Shown one piece after another: positions 1-7,821 of a stretch of DNA of 64,000 bases. The stretch covers positions 1 to 64,000 of the forward strand of contig JAIEOV010000009.1 in the NCBI GenBank assembly GCA_019750135.1, in the 5' to 3' direction. The DNA is from Reyranella sp. GTDB taxonomy: Bacteria; Pseudomonadota; Alphaproteobacteria; Reyranellales; Reyranellaceae. The number at the start of each line of letters is the position of its first letter. Position 1 is the stretch's first letter. The position numbers and the translations under genes are program-made. Below the pieces are notes generated by a model. It saw only the letters and a program-made list of their open reading frames with translations. It was not told the DNA's origin and searched no databases.

Positions 1-143
1 CGATGAACACCAGCGCCGACCAGACCCAGGCGTCGTTCAAGAAGATCGAGCAGCTGATGGCCGACAAGAAGGCTGAGCTGTGGATCAACCACGACAAGCC
101 GCAGAGCCAGGCGCAGAAGCGCTCGCCGCAATTTTACGACTAG
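1..143 (+). CDS. C-terminal end of an MBL-fold AHL-lactonase-like protein (partial)
   Basis: An open frame enters from the left edge (codons in phase with base 3) and stops with TAG at 141-143. The 46 or so visible residues end in ELWINHDKPQSQ...SPQFYD. This matches the usual C-terminus of N-acyl-homoserine-lactonase-family metallo-beta-lactamase proteins, where 'lWi.HD...' precedes a terminal '..p.fYd'. The zinc-binding HxHxDH motif would lie outside the window, so the enzyme class rests only on this tail. The gene converges on the biosynthetic operon; its stop codon overlaps the end of the kinase gene by 4 bp. The substrate cannot be judged. Confidence 0.55.
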   Translation, partial: MNTSADQTQASFKKIEQLMADKKAELWINHDKPQSQAQKRSPQFYD

Positions 144-1156
144 CGGCCCATCTCCTCGCCTGTCCTCGGCGCCTCCGGCCGATTGCGGTGGCCGTTCAAC
201 CAGCTCAGCACATCGTCGGGATGATGCACCGTCCGGAGATGCATGATGTCAGGGCACAAGCATTTCATCGCATCGATGACGTCGCGTATCGGCGCGGCGG
301 AGTCATTCCGGGTAGCGCGAAACATGAGTCCGATACATGGCCCGCTATGCGTGACGACAATGCCAAGCGCGCCTGAGCTTTTTGCGATTCGCTGCATCTC
401 GTCGAACAGCTTCTTGGGGTGCCTGCGCTGATTCATCACGGCGCTGCGGGTCGCGATAAGTCCCAGCTCCTCCAGGTTCCGGCTCTCGAAAGCGGCTATC
501 GACCGCTGCAGGAGATCCGCATACTCCGCGGCCTCGTCGGCTCCGATGAAGCGATGCTTCTCGTTGAACTCGATCGTGTCGACTTGTCCGCCCTCGTCCA
601 GCGCCACGATGTACAGGTCCGGCAGGCCGCAAAGTTTCCAACCGAGCTGAACTTTTCGATGGAAGAACACGACAGAGCCTGGATACATCACGCCATCTGT
701 CGGCTCAATCGCGCGCAGGAACTTCAACATGGCATGCGTCGGCAGTTGTCGATTGAGCGCGCCGGCAACCGCATGGGCGGTCGCGACGAGATCGGCCGAC
801 GAACTCGCCATGCCCTTTCCTTCAGGCAGTGTGGTCTCGATCAGCAGCTTCCCGCCGCAGTTCAATCCGAAGTAGGCGAGCACTTGCTGGGCGAGCTTGA
901 CCGATTTCCACTTTCCAGCCGGACTTACCTCCACGCGACTCGCGTTCCGGTCAAGATGGAAGACGGCCCACGAGTGATCCTCAATGGGCAGGGTGAGCAG
1001 GAAGTTGTTGTCCAGTCCCGGCAACGCCCCCTGGAGCAGCTCACCGAACGTCCCGTGGGCCTTGCCGATGCCGATACCTTCGCGGCCTATGGATCGCAGG
1101 TCGGAGTGGATGAAGGGTTGCCGGAATTCGAGGGTCATGGCGTTAACGGGTGTCAT
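140..1156 (-). CDS. GHMP-family kinase, PduX/L-threonine-kinase-like
   Basis: 338 residues with GHMP kinase features: HGTFGELLQG at 34-43, the ATP-loop motif PEGKGMASSSADL at 111-123, EPTDG at 151-155 and a C-terminal THSGPCIGLM at 269-278. These blocks closely resemble PduX, the L-threonine kinase that makes O-phospho-L-threonine for the cobalamin side chain. No cobalamin gene (for example the CobD decarboxylase) is nearby. The gene is instead the last of an NRPS operon, next to a PLP beta-replacement-type enzyme and a lyase. I infer that O-phosphothreonine (or O-phosphoserine) is made here as an activated precursor of a diamino acid. The ATG at 1156 overlaps the upstream stop by 14 bp; an ATG at 1138, 4 bp past that stop, is an alternative start. 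Neither has a strong ribosome site. Confidence 0.8.
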   Translation of the reverse strand: MTPVNAMTLEFRQPFIHSDLRSIGREGIGIGKAHGTFGELLQGALPGLDNNFLLTLPIEDHSWAVFHLDRNASRVEVSPAGKWKSVKLAQQVLAYFGLNCGGKLLIETTLPEGKGMASSSADLVATAHAVAGALNRQLPTHAMLKFLRAIEPTDGVMYPGSVVFFHRKVQLGWKLCGLPDLYIVALDEGGQVDTIEFNEKHRFIGADEAAEYADLLQRSIAAFESRNLEELGLIATRSAVMNQRRHPKKLFDEMQRIAKSSGALGIVVTHSGPCIGLMFRATRNDSAAPIRDVIDAMKCLCPDIMHLRTVHHPDDVLSWLNGHRNRPEAPRTGEEMGR

Positions 1157-3833
1157 TGGTCAGCACGGCTTGAATTTCACGGGCGCGCAGCTCGTCGGCA
1201 GCATGCCAACCCGCGACTCGTACGCGAAGGTGTGCGCCGTCGTGCGCGAGCTGCTGCGTAGCGAACGTGAGATTCCTCGCCGTCGTCGCGCGTCCTGGCC
1301 CGCCGCCGTAATCGAATGCGCGCGCCCAATCGAGCAACTGATAGCCGCAGCAATCCGGCGGAAGCAGCGCCTGGACCGCCTCCGGCGGATCGCGACCTTC
1401 CTTCAAGGCCCGATTGATCGTCTCGCCCACCTTGTGATGCGCGACCCTGAACGCCAGTCCGAAGTCGCGGGCCAGCACTTCGGCGACGCCGATCGCGACG
1501 ACCATGCCGTCTTGCCCGGAGCGAAGCATTGACTGTGGGCGTGCTTTCGCCCGGGCGACGACGAGGGACATCAACACGGCGGCCTCCCGATATGAGCGAA
1601 GCGCATCTGGAAGTTCGGCCATCGCCTCGGAGCCGACCTCGACGGAGTTGCTGAACGGCACCTTGTGTACGCCTGTCACCATCGTCGACAAATGGCCCGA
1701 CGGCCGGATCGCACGCCCTTTGATGATCTCGAGCAGGTAAGGATTTCGCTTCTGCGGCATGTTGGACGAACCGCCGACAAGGTCGTCAGGCAGATCGAGG
1801 AAGCCGAACTCAAGCGTTGTCCAAAGCTGATAGTCCTGAGCCAGCCGGGTAATGGTGGTGCCCGCGATGGCCACGGCCGCCACGGCGCGCAATCCCAGGT
1901 CCCGGCTCGCCACCGCGTCGAGAGCGGAACGGCAGGACGACCCGAATCCCAGCAGCCGCGCGACATGCTCGGGATCGATCGCAATGCTCGTGCCGCCGCC
2001 CGCGCACGCGCCGAGTGGACAGACCTCGAGTGCAGCAAGCACGTCCTGCATGGCCATGAAGTCGCGCGCCAGAGCCTGTTCGACAGCCAACAGGTATGCC
2101 GCCATGGTACCCGGGCTTCCCGCCTGGAACTGGCTGTATACCGGCATCGCAATTTCGGTGGAACGCGCCGCCATCTGGAGCAGCGCGGAACGAAGGCGCC
2201 ATGTTGACTTCGCCGTCGCAACGAGAGTCTCGCGCAAGTTCATCCGGAACATCGTCGCATTGATGTCGTTGCGAGAGCGCCCCACATGAGCCGCCCCACC
2301 CGTCTCGGCGCCCAGTTCGTCGATGAGGGCGCTTTCGTAGAGCATGTACGGACCACGCGGTTCGGATGCACGAAGAAGCCTCGAGAAGCCGCCGCGCTTG
2401 AGTTCCTGGATGCAATGCAGGAGAGGCCGGACCCGTGAACGATCGAGAACGCCGCGAGCATGCAACATCAGCAGATGTGCTTCGTCGATCGCCGCGAGCA
2501 TCGCGAACGTCTGCCGGCGCGACTGCGGTTCGGCGTGGGCGGAGACGATGCCGAGTGCTTCGGGATGCAAGCTCTGTCTCACGCGACCGGTTGCTTCGAC
2601 CGACGCGAGAGATGGCTGTGCGCACGTGCGGACCACAACGTCGCAGTCGGCCATATAACTGTCCACGGCGGCGCGGCTCTCGGCTGGCGTCTCGCCCTCG
2701 GTAATGACGTGCCCGATACGGTCGCGAAAATCGCCGTCGCGCACCAGGCTGTCGCCGGGAGCCTTCGTCACGCGAACATCGAGCACCGCAGGATGGCTGT
2801 CCTCCGGCCGAACAACCTGCTCGAGGATGCCGGCCGATTTGGGCACGAAGAAGCCGATCGACGAGGCACGTACGTGTTGCCTCGTGACGCCAGGCGACCC
2901 TCCTGCGTAGAGGTCGATCAGAAGGCCGAGCACATCCATCCCGAGTGCATGCGCCATGATCACCGGGATCATGCCACCGGCGAGCCGTGGGTTGATCTCG
3001 ATGGTGTTCGGGCCATCCGCTCCCAGCCTCAATTCGATATGCGAGGGGCCGGAGCGAAGGTTGACCGCTTCGAGAGAGAGACGGGCGTGCTCGCAAAGTT
3101 GCCGCTCGACGTGGGACGGGATCCCGGCCGGAAAATCGTGGCCCACTTCGAGAAAGGTCGGAGGCTCACCAAGGTATTTCTTGGTGACACCCAGGGTCTC
3201 GATGCGGTTGCCGAATCCGATCGCCTCGACGGAAAATTCCGCTCCCTCGACGAAGGCCTGGACGAGGCCGCCGGCCTCGACCGGCTGGCCACGTTCGTTC
3301 GATTTCGTCGCCAGGAGCTGCTCGACATGGGGCAGAAAGCTGCGCTCATCGCGATGCAGCCGGACATTGACGCTGCCGGAGCCGGCGACGGGCTTGACGA
3401 CCAGCGGAAACCCCAGTGCGGCGCGGGCCGCCTGCGCAGCCGGCAGATCAGCGAACCGAAAAGTGGCAGGGACGCGCACACCGGCCTCGTGCAAAGCGCG
3501 CGCCTGCCTTCCCTTGTCACGGCAGCATTCGATCGATTGTGGATCAGCGCCGAACAGATTCAGCCGGCGGGCGACTGCTGCCGCCATCCGCACGTAGTAG
3601 TCGGAAGAGGAGAACACGGCGGCTACGTCGTCGAGCGCCCGAACGGCTTCGAGTACGCACTCCTCGGCATCCGTATTCACATGAATCGGATGGACGAGAT
3701 GCTCGGTCAGGAACGGATAATTCGTGGGATTTCGGGTGAGAAACGCAACGTCAAATCCCTTGGCGAGAGCTTTCTGCACGAGCAGCTCACCGGTACCCGA
3801 CGTGTTGCTTTCTATGAAGGCGAACGTAGCCAT
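1143..3833 (-). CDS. ATP-grasp ligase fused to an argininosuccinate-lyase-like domain
   Basis: 896 residues in two enzyme domains. Residues 1 to about 410 form an ATP-grasp ligase of the amino-acid-ligase type: nucleotide-binding Lys147 in VVKPVAGSGS and metal-binding EINPR at 279-283. Residues about 430-896 belong to the fumarase/aspartase superfamily and are closest to argininosuccinate lyase: VGRSRND at 517-523 and the signature GGSSNMPQKRNP at 687-698. The usual MPGYTHLQ block reads MPVYSQFQ (563-570), so the catalytic-base His position is Gln568. The lyase half probably releases fumarate from an N-succinyl-type adduct to leave an amine. The ligase half may then make an amide or peptide bond. 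It lies 14 bp after the PLP-enzyme gene. Arginine biosynthesis is unlikely, given the NRPS neighbours, the fusion and the changed residue. The start has no clear Shine-Dalgarno sequence. Confidence 0.82.
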   Translation of the reverse strand: MATFAFIESNTSGTGELLVQKALAKGFDVAFLTRNPTNYPFLTEHLVHPIHVNTDAEECVLEAVRALDDVAAVFSSSDYYVRMAAAVARRLNLFGADPQSIECCRDKGRQARALHEAGVRVPATFRFADLPAAQAARAALGFPLVVKPVAGSGSVNVRLHRDERSFLPHVEQLLATKSNERGQPVEAGGLVQAFVEGAEFSVEAIGFGNRIETLGVTKKYLGEPPTFLEVGHDFPAGIPSHVERQLCEHARLSLEAVNLRSGPSHIELRLGADGPNTIEINPRLAGGMIPVIMAHALGMDVLGLLIDLYAGGSPGVTRQHVRASSIGFFVPKSAGILEQVVRPEDSHPAVLDVRVTKAPGDSLVRDGDFRDRIGHVITEGETPAESRAAVDSYMADCDVVVRTCAQPSLASVEATGRVRQSLHPEALGIVSAHAEPQSRRQTFAMLAAIDEAHLLMLHARGVLDRSRVRPLLHCIQELKRGGFSRLLRASEPRGPYMLYESALIDELGAETGGAAHVGRSRNDINATMFRMNLRETLVATAKSTWRLRSALLQMAARSTEIAMPVYSQFQAGSPGTMAAYLLAVEQALARDFMAMQDVLAALEVCPLGACAGGGTSIAIDPEHVARLLGFGSSCRSALDAVASRDLGLRAVAAVAIAGTTITRLAQDYQLWTTLEFGFLDLPDDLVGGSSNMPQKRNPYLLEIIKGRAIRPSGHLSTMVTGVHKVPFSNSVEVGSEAMAELPDALRSYREAAVLMSLVVARAKARPQSMLRSGQDGMVVAIGVAEVLARDFGLAFRVAHHKVGETINRALKEGRDPPEAVQALLPPDCCGYQLLDWARAFDYGGGPGRATTARNLTFATQQLAHDGAHLRVRVAGWHAADELRAREIQAVLTNDTR

Positions 3834-3847
3834 GTCATCACCCGGGT

Positions 3848-4903
3848 TCAGCGGCCGCCATCGACCACGTCTTCATAGCTGCGCCGGCGCCAACGGATCC
3901 GCGTCCAGGGTTCGCGAGCCTCGCCAGGCTCACTCACCGTCAGCGGGTGGCCGATGCATCGCTGCTCCATGTCCAGTTTTTCCGAACGCAGCCAGGCTTC
4001 GTCGTAGACGGTTTCCTGATAGCGATATCCCTCGTCCGCAGCGATGAACACGACCGTCCGACCGGGATGTTGCCCCGCAATCCAACTTGCCACCTGATAG
4101 GTCGCGCCAGAGGTCGGTCCCATGAAGAGGCCATGTCGGCAGTACAGCTTCCGTGCATGATGGAACGCGTCGCTGGCACTCACCCAATGGACCTCGTCGA
4201 AACAGCGGTGCAGCAAGTTGGCAGGATGCAGTGAGTTGCCGAGGCCGCGGAGGACCCGTTTGCCATTCGGCAGCCCGAACAACACCGAACCGAACGTATC
4301 GACACCGACAAGCTCAATGCGCGGATTGACCAGCCGCAGCCGCGAGATGGTGCCACAGGTCGAGCTGCCGGAGCCCACTGAACCAACGAGGATGAAGTCG
4401 TCGCCCACTTGATCGAGGAGATGATCGGCGAATGGCACATAGCTGTCGCGATTTGCCGGATCGTCGTACTGACGCGGCCAGAAAGCGCGCGGATTTCTGT
4501 CTCGAAAGGCGCGCAGTGCGTTGAGCCGTGCGATCTGAACGCTGCCACTGCTGGCGTCGGCAGTGACAAGGTCGACAGTTCCTCCAAGCGCCTCAAGCCG
4601 CCGGCGGAGGAGCGGGTCGATGACAGGATCGCTCACGATGTGGAACGGGATGCCCAGTTCGGAGCAGACGAGAGCGAGTCCCAAAGCGTAAGTGCCGCTG
4701 GAGGTTTCCACTACCCCAGCCTCGGGGTCGAGCCGGCCGTCCCGCCAGGCCTGTTCGACGACGTGTTTTGCCGGCACCAACTTCATCAGCCTGAACGCGG
4801 CGGCGACCAGTCCTGTCTCGATCCGGATCAGATCGGGCACGACCATCGCGTCGCTCTGCTTGGCGACCATCTTGCGTCCGACGGGCTGTACGATCGTACT
4901 CAT
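3848..4903 (-). CDS. PLP-dependent cysteine-synthase-fold enzyme (SbnA-like beta-replacement)
   Basis: About 351 residues of the tryptophan-synthase-beta / cysteine-synthase fold. The PLP Lys is probably the one in MKLVPAKHVV (near residue 46). ETSSGTYALGLAL replaces the usual 'TSGNTG' substrate loop, and a Gly/Ser-rich phosphate-binding stretch (SVGSGSSTCGT) follows mid-protein. Family members such as SbnA replace the phosphate of O-phosphoserine with an amino acid amine. Beside a threonine kinase and a fumarase-type lyase, the likely reaction is O-phosphothreonine + aspartate giving an N-linked adduct; this is inference. A GTG at 4909 two codons upstream is an alternative start. It follows the methyltransferase gene by about 38 bp in the same operon. 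Confidence 0.78.
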   Translation of the reverse strand: MSTIVQPVGRKMVAKQSDAMVVPDLIRIETGLVAAAFRLMKLVPAKHVVEQAWRDGRLDPEAGVVETSSGTYALGLALVCSELGIPFHIVSDPVIDPLLRRRLEALGGTVDLVTADASSGSVQIARLNALRAFRDRNPRAFWPRQYDDPANRDSYVPFADHLLDQVGDDFILVGSVGSGSSTCGTISRLRLVNPRIELVGVDTFGSVLFGLPNGKRVLRGLGNSLHPANLLHRCFDEVHWVSASDAFHHARKLYCRHGLFMGPTSGATYQVASWIAGQHPGRTVVFIAADEGYRYQETVYDEAWLRSEKLDMEQRCIGHPLTVSEPGEAREPWTRIRWRRRSYEDVVDGGR

Positions 4904-4941
4904 GGACACGTCTCGAATGCTTGCTGGGGGCTGCCAAGAGA

Positions 4942-5637
4942 TCAGTGCTTCTTGATCGTCATCACCCAGCTCTCATGATCGTGCTCGTAGTTCCGGTAAC
5001 CGGGATGGGGCGGTTCGGTCCACCGCGCCAGGTCGACAGACAGGGCCTCGCAGCCGGATGCACGGAGGAATTCATCGATATCTTCGCGCTCGTAGAACCT
5101 GCAGTAGAAATCGAAGTGATCGAGGTACGTCTTGGGCGAAATCTCCCTCATGTTCGGGTCGGCGACTTGGCAATCGCCCATTGTCCACATGTTGGCGACG
5201 ATGTGTCCGCCGGGGCGAAGGATCCGGCACAACTCGCGCATGGCCCGCTCAGGTTCGACGAGATGTCCCAGGAGGTCCCAACAAAAGATTCCATCGATGC
5301 CGGCGTCGGGAATGTTGGTGGCGTAAGCGTTCATGCTCAGCAGTGTTGCGGCACGCAGCAGGCCGGCCCGCTCGAGAATTCTTTGAGAAAGGCTCAGCGC
5401 ATTTTCGGACGTGTCGGCTCCAATGATGATCGGCGCACCCGCCGCCAGAACGGGAAGGTTGCGGCCGTCACCGCAGGGCATATCCATGACAATGAACGCC
5501 CCGCTGTCGGCGAATAGCCGGCTGGCCTTGCTGGCGTAGGGTACCGGCGGATCACCCCAGAGGTTGTCGGCGCCGTTGACGTAGGCATGGTTCCAAAGAG
5601 CTATGGCGTCCTGGTCGCGCTGGCTGGTGAGGTTCAT
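4942..5637 (-). CDS. Class I SAM-dependent methyltransferase
   Basis: 231 residues with a Rossmann-type methyltransferase core. Motif I is MDMPCGDGR (51-59), an acidic 'GADTSENAL' strand follows, and 'ILRPGGHIVANMW' is the post-III block typical of UbiE-like small-molecule methyltransferases. The ATG at 5637 is chosen because it overlaps the upstream gene's TGA (ATGA, 5634-5637), which suggests translational coupling. A longer open frame upstream only duplicates the neighbouring gene. In this operon it most likely N- or O-methylates the peptide or a precursor; the target cannot be read from the sequence. Confidence 0.82.
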   Translation of the reverse strand: MNLTSQRDQDAIALWNHAYVNGADNLWGDPPVPYASKASRLFADSGAFIVMDMPCGDGRNLPVLAAGAPIIIGADTSENALSLSQRILERAGLLRAATLLSMNAYATNIPDAGIDGIFCWDLLGHLVEPERAMRELCRILRPGGHIVANMWTMGDCQVADPNMREISPKTYLDHFDFYCRFYEREDIDEFLRASGCEALSVDLARWTEPPHPGYRNYEHDHESWVMTIKKH

Positions 5638-7589
5638 GGGAAGACTCCGGATGATGTAGGCAGGAATTCCGTCGGCTGGGGCTTGCCTGCGCAATGGGCA
5701 CGTCGCTCCGGCGCCGACGGGGGCTTCCCGGCGGACAGTCGGGCGAATAGCTCCGCGACGCAGCGATGGGCATCCGCGATCGGCCGTGACCACGTATTCG
5801 GTGAAGGAAGGAGGTGATTGTAGAATACCGCTCCCTCGCACAGCGGTCCGAGTACCCAGATGCGGTCGTGTGCCCTTCCGTCGACGCCGATCGGATGCTG
5901 TCCTTCGTCGATGTGCGCTCCGGGGACGACGCTGCTGCCGGGCTTGAAGGGCCGAAGCATACCGCGCCGGGTCATCGACACGACGAGCTCGCTGCGGTTC
6001 GGGCGGTCCACTCTCGCCTCCGGACTCTGGGCAAGGCACAACCAGGATGCGCGGAGAATCGCCGGCTCGAGCAAACGCGTCGACCTCAGGACCCAGCAAC
6101 GCTCATCGGCGTCCCACGACACGTGCGGTGCCGGCCCCAGCGGCGTCCGGACGATGCCTGCTTCCAGCAAAGCAAGCAGTTCCTGGTGCCGCTCGTACTG
6201 GGGGCCGACGACGGCTCGATTGAGCGCTGGAACGACCCTCCGATAGAAGTCTTCGAGCGACTCCGCGGTCAGCCCTCCGAAATCCACGGCATGGCGAAAC
6301 GTGTCGCGAAACTGTCGGAGGATATCGAGCGCGGCCTTGTCCGGACTCCGCGCGACGCCGAGATCGGCCAGCGCGAGATCGCGGCGCACGCTGTCGGCGA
6401 ACCAGCCTTGGTAATCCGAAGCGCCGGCAAGACGCATGCCGGCACCGGTGTCCAACGCAGTCACCGGATCGAAGGGTCCGTGCTGCCGATCCAGCTCTGC
6501 GAGGATGGTCTCGAGATCTCCGTGCCGGAGCCGCTGAGCGAGATCAGCGGCGTTCGCCTGCCCGTGGTTTTCGGCCTGGCACTCGCGATAGGCAACCCGC
6601 ATCTCGCTGTGCACCAAGGGCATCACGTCGCGCTCGAAGTCGAGTTCGCGTGCACCACGGCATCGACGCATCGCGTCAATGCGCTGCGGCGTGAACGCGA
6701 TCGGACGGTGGAGGCGATCGAAGCTGCACACGCGAGACCGGGCGCGAAACGGTGCTCCCGACCGCGAATAGAGGACGAGGCCTGGCTCCTTTCCGCTCGG
6801 CGCGTACCGCAACGTCCCATCCGGGCGGCGGCTGAACTGTCCGCCTCGCCCGCGCGTCAGCGTCGAGACCACGTCGATGGCCGTAAGGCCAAACCCTGCA
6901 AGCGCGACGGTCTCGCCGGGAGCGATGGCCGACAAACGCTCGCGCATTGGAAATGGAATCTCGATCAGGTGCGCTGCTTCGTCCGTCGCCGACGCTACCA
7001 GGCCCGGCGCACACGCATGGCCGATCGTCAGGTACAGATAGTCGACGGACAGCTGCCCGCCGTCCGAGAGGTGGAGGTTTGTGCCCTCGCCGTCGGCGAC
7101 GATGTCCGAAACCACCGCCCGGCGCATATTGACGTGGACGTTCGTCGGGAGGCGGCTCTCGACACGGCGACGGAACCATTCGAGATACTCTCCGAGCGTG
7201 CGCCGCGGCAGGAAATCCGTGGGGTATGGAGAACGGCCTGCCTCGCCCATCGTGCAGCCATCGGCGCCGAGCTTGAGGCCCCGGTCCAGCACCCACTCGT
7301 AGAGATTCGGACCCGCCGCGGCCCCGTCGTCGGGAAGCGTATGACGATCCGGAAACATCGAGATGTTTGCACAGATGGTATTGAGCAGGAGATAGTCCGG
7401 CTGGTCCGTCGCGTGGATGCCCGACCCGGCGCAGTCCGGATCGATGACCTCGATCCGCAGGCGCGGCGCTTTGCGCTCGCCCGCCATCGTCACCAAGCGC
7501 TCGAAGACGCTCAGCCCGCGAGAGCCGAGCCCGACGACAGCCACAACGATCTCTGCCCCGTCCCGCATAGGCTCAGCGTCCATGGTCAT
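5634..7589 (-). CDS. FAD/NAD(P)-binding protein (NAD_binding_9-type)
   Basis: About 651 residues. The N-terminus (VAVVGLGSRGLSVFERL, dinucleotide fold with GxGxxG at 20-25) and the later GETVALAGFGLTAIDVVSTL match the family of large FAD/NAD(P)-binding proteins often found beside NRPS or siderophore genes and annotated only by domain. The family has few assigned reactions; flavin-dependent oxidation of a precursor is possible. The start is uncertain. The ATG at 7589 (or 7583) lies 22 bp after the mbtH-like stop and just before the dinucleotide fold; an earlier ATG at 7706 would overlap the MbtH gene by about 95 bp and adds unrelated sequence. It ends in a 4-bp overlap with the methyltransferase gene. 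Confidence 0.75.
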   Translation of the reverse strand: MTMDAEPMRDGAEIVVAVVGLGSRGLSVFERLVTMAGERKAPRLRIEVIDPDCAGSGIHATDQPDYLLLNTICANISMFPDRHTLPDDGAAAGPNLYEWVLDRGLKLGADGCTMGEAGRSPYPTDFLPRRTLGEYLEWFRRRVESRLPTNVHVNMRRAVVSDIVADGEGTNLHLSDGGQLSVDYLYLTIGHACAPGLVASATDEAAHLIEIPFPMRERLSAIAPGETVALAGFGLTAIDVVSTLTRGRGGQFSRRPDGTLRYAPSGKEPGLVLYSRSGAPFRARSRVCSFDRLHRPIAFTPQRIDAMRRCRGARELDFERDVMPLVHSEMRVAYRECQAENHGQANAADLAQRLRHGDLETILAELDRQHGPFDPVTALDTGAGMRLAGASDYQGWFADSVRRDLALADLGVARSPDKAALDILRQFRDTFRHAVDFGGLTAESLEDFYRRVVPALNRAVVGPQYERHQELLALLEAGIVRTPLGPAPHVSWDADERCWVLRSTRLLEPAILRASWLCLAQSPEARVDRPNRSELVVSMTRRGMLRPFKPGSSVVPGAHIDEGQHPIGVDGRAHDRIWVLGPLCEGAVFYNHLLPSPNTWSRPIADAHRCVAELFARLSAGKPPSAPERRAHCAGKPQPTEFLPTSSGVFP

Positions 7590-7611
7590 CAAGGGTTGGA
7601 GGTCGGCGGGC

Positions 7612-7821
7612 TCATGCCGCTTTGCCCATTCGTTCGCGCAAGCTCCGTGGACGCATGTCAGTCCAGTGCTGCCGGATGTAGGCGAGACACTGTTCGCGCG
7701 CGCCACTCATGCCTGCCTGCTGCCACCCGGCCGGGATCTCGCGAGATGACGGCCACAACGAGTATTGGTCTTCGTGGTTCACCACGACCGTGTAGCTCCG
7801 TGTATCAAGTTCACCGCTCAT
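7612..7821 (-). CDS. MbtH-family NRPS accessory protein
   Basis: 69 residues with the complete MbtH signature: N.EDQYSLWP near the start, then PAGW, and YIRQHWTDMRPRSLRE at the end, including the conserved tryptophans. MbtH proteins bind adenylation domains and are often needed for their folding or activity. Its ATG overlaps the stop of the upstream synthetase gene by 4 bp (7818-7821), so it is co-translated with its presumed partners, the A domains encoded between 7818 and 14344. Confidence 0.95.
   Translation of the reverse strand: MSGELDTRSYTVVVNHEDQYSLWPSSREIPAGWQQAGMSGAREQCLAYIRQHWTDMRPRSLRERMGKAA

Noticed and set aside
140..1156. Cobalamin side-chain synthesis (PduX role)
   Set aside because: The kinase matches PduX, but no cobalamin gene is near and it is the last gene of an NRPS operon, so a precursor role fits better.
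1143..3833. Arginine biosynthesis (argininosuccinate lyase)
   Set aside because: Fused ligase, replaced active-site His and NRPS neighbours argue against a housekeeping role.
2460..3878. Long open frame on the plus strand opposite the ATP-grasp/lyase gene
   Set aside because: No domain recognisable, Arg/His/Gly-rich shadow composition; the minus-strand frame has clear enzyme motifs.
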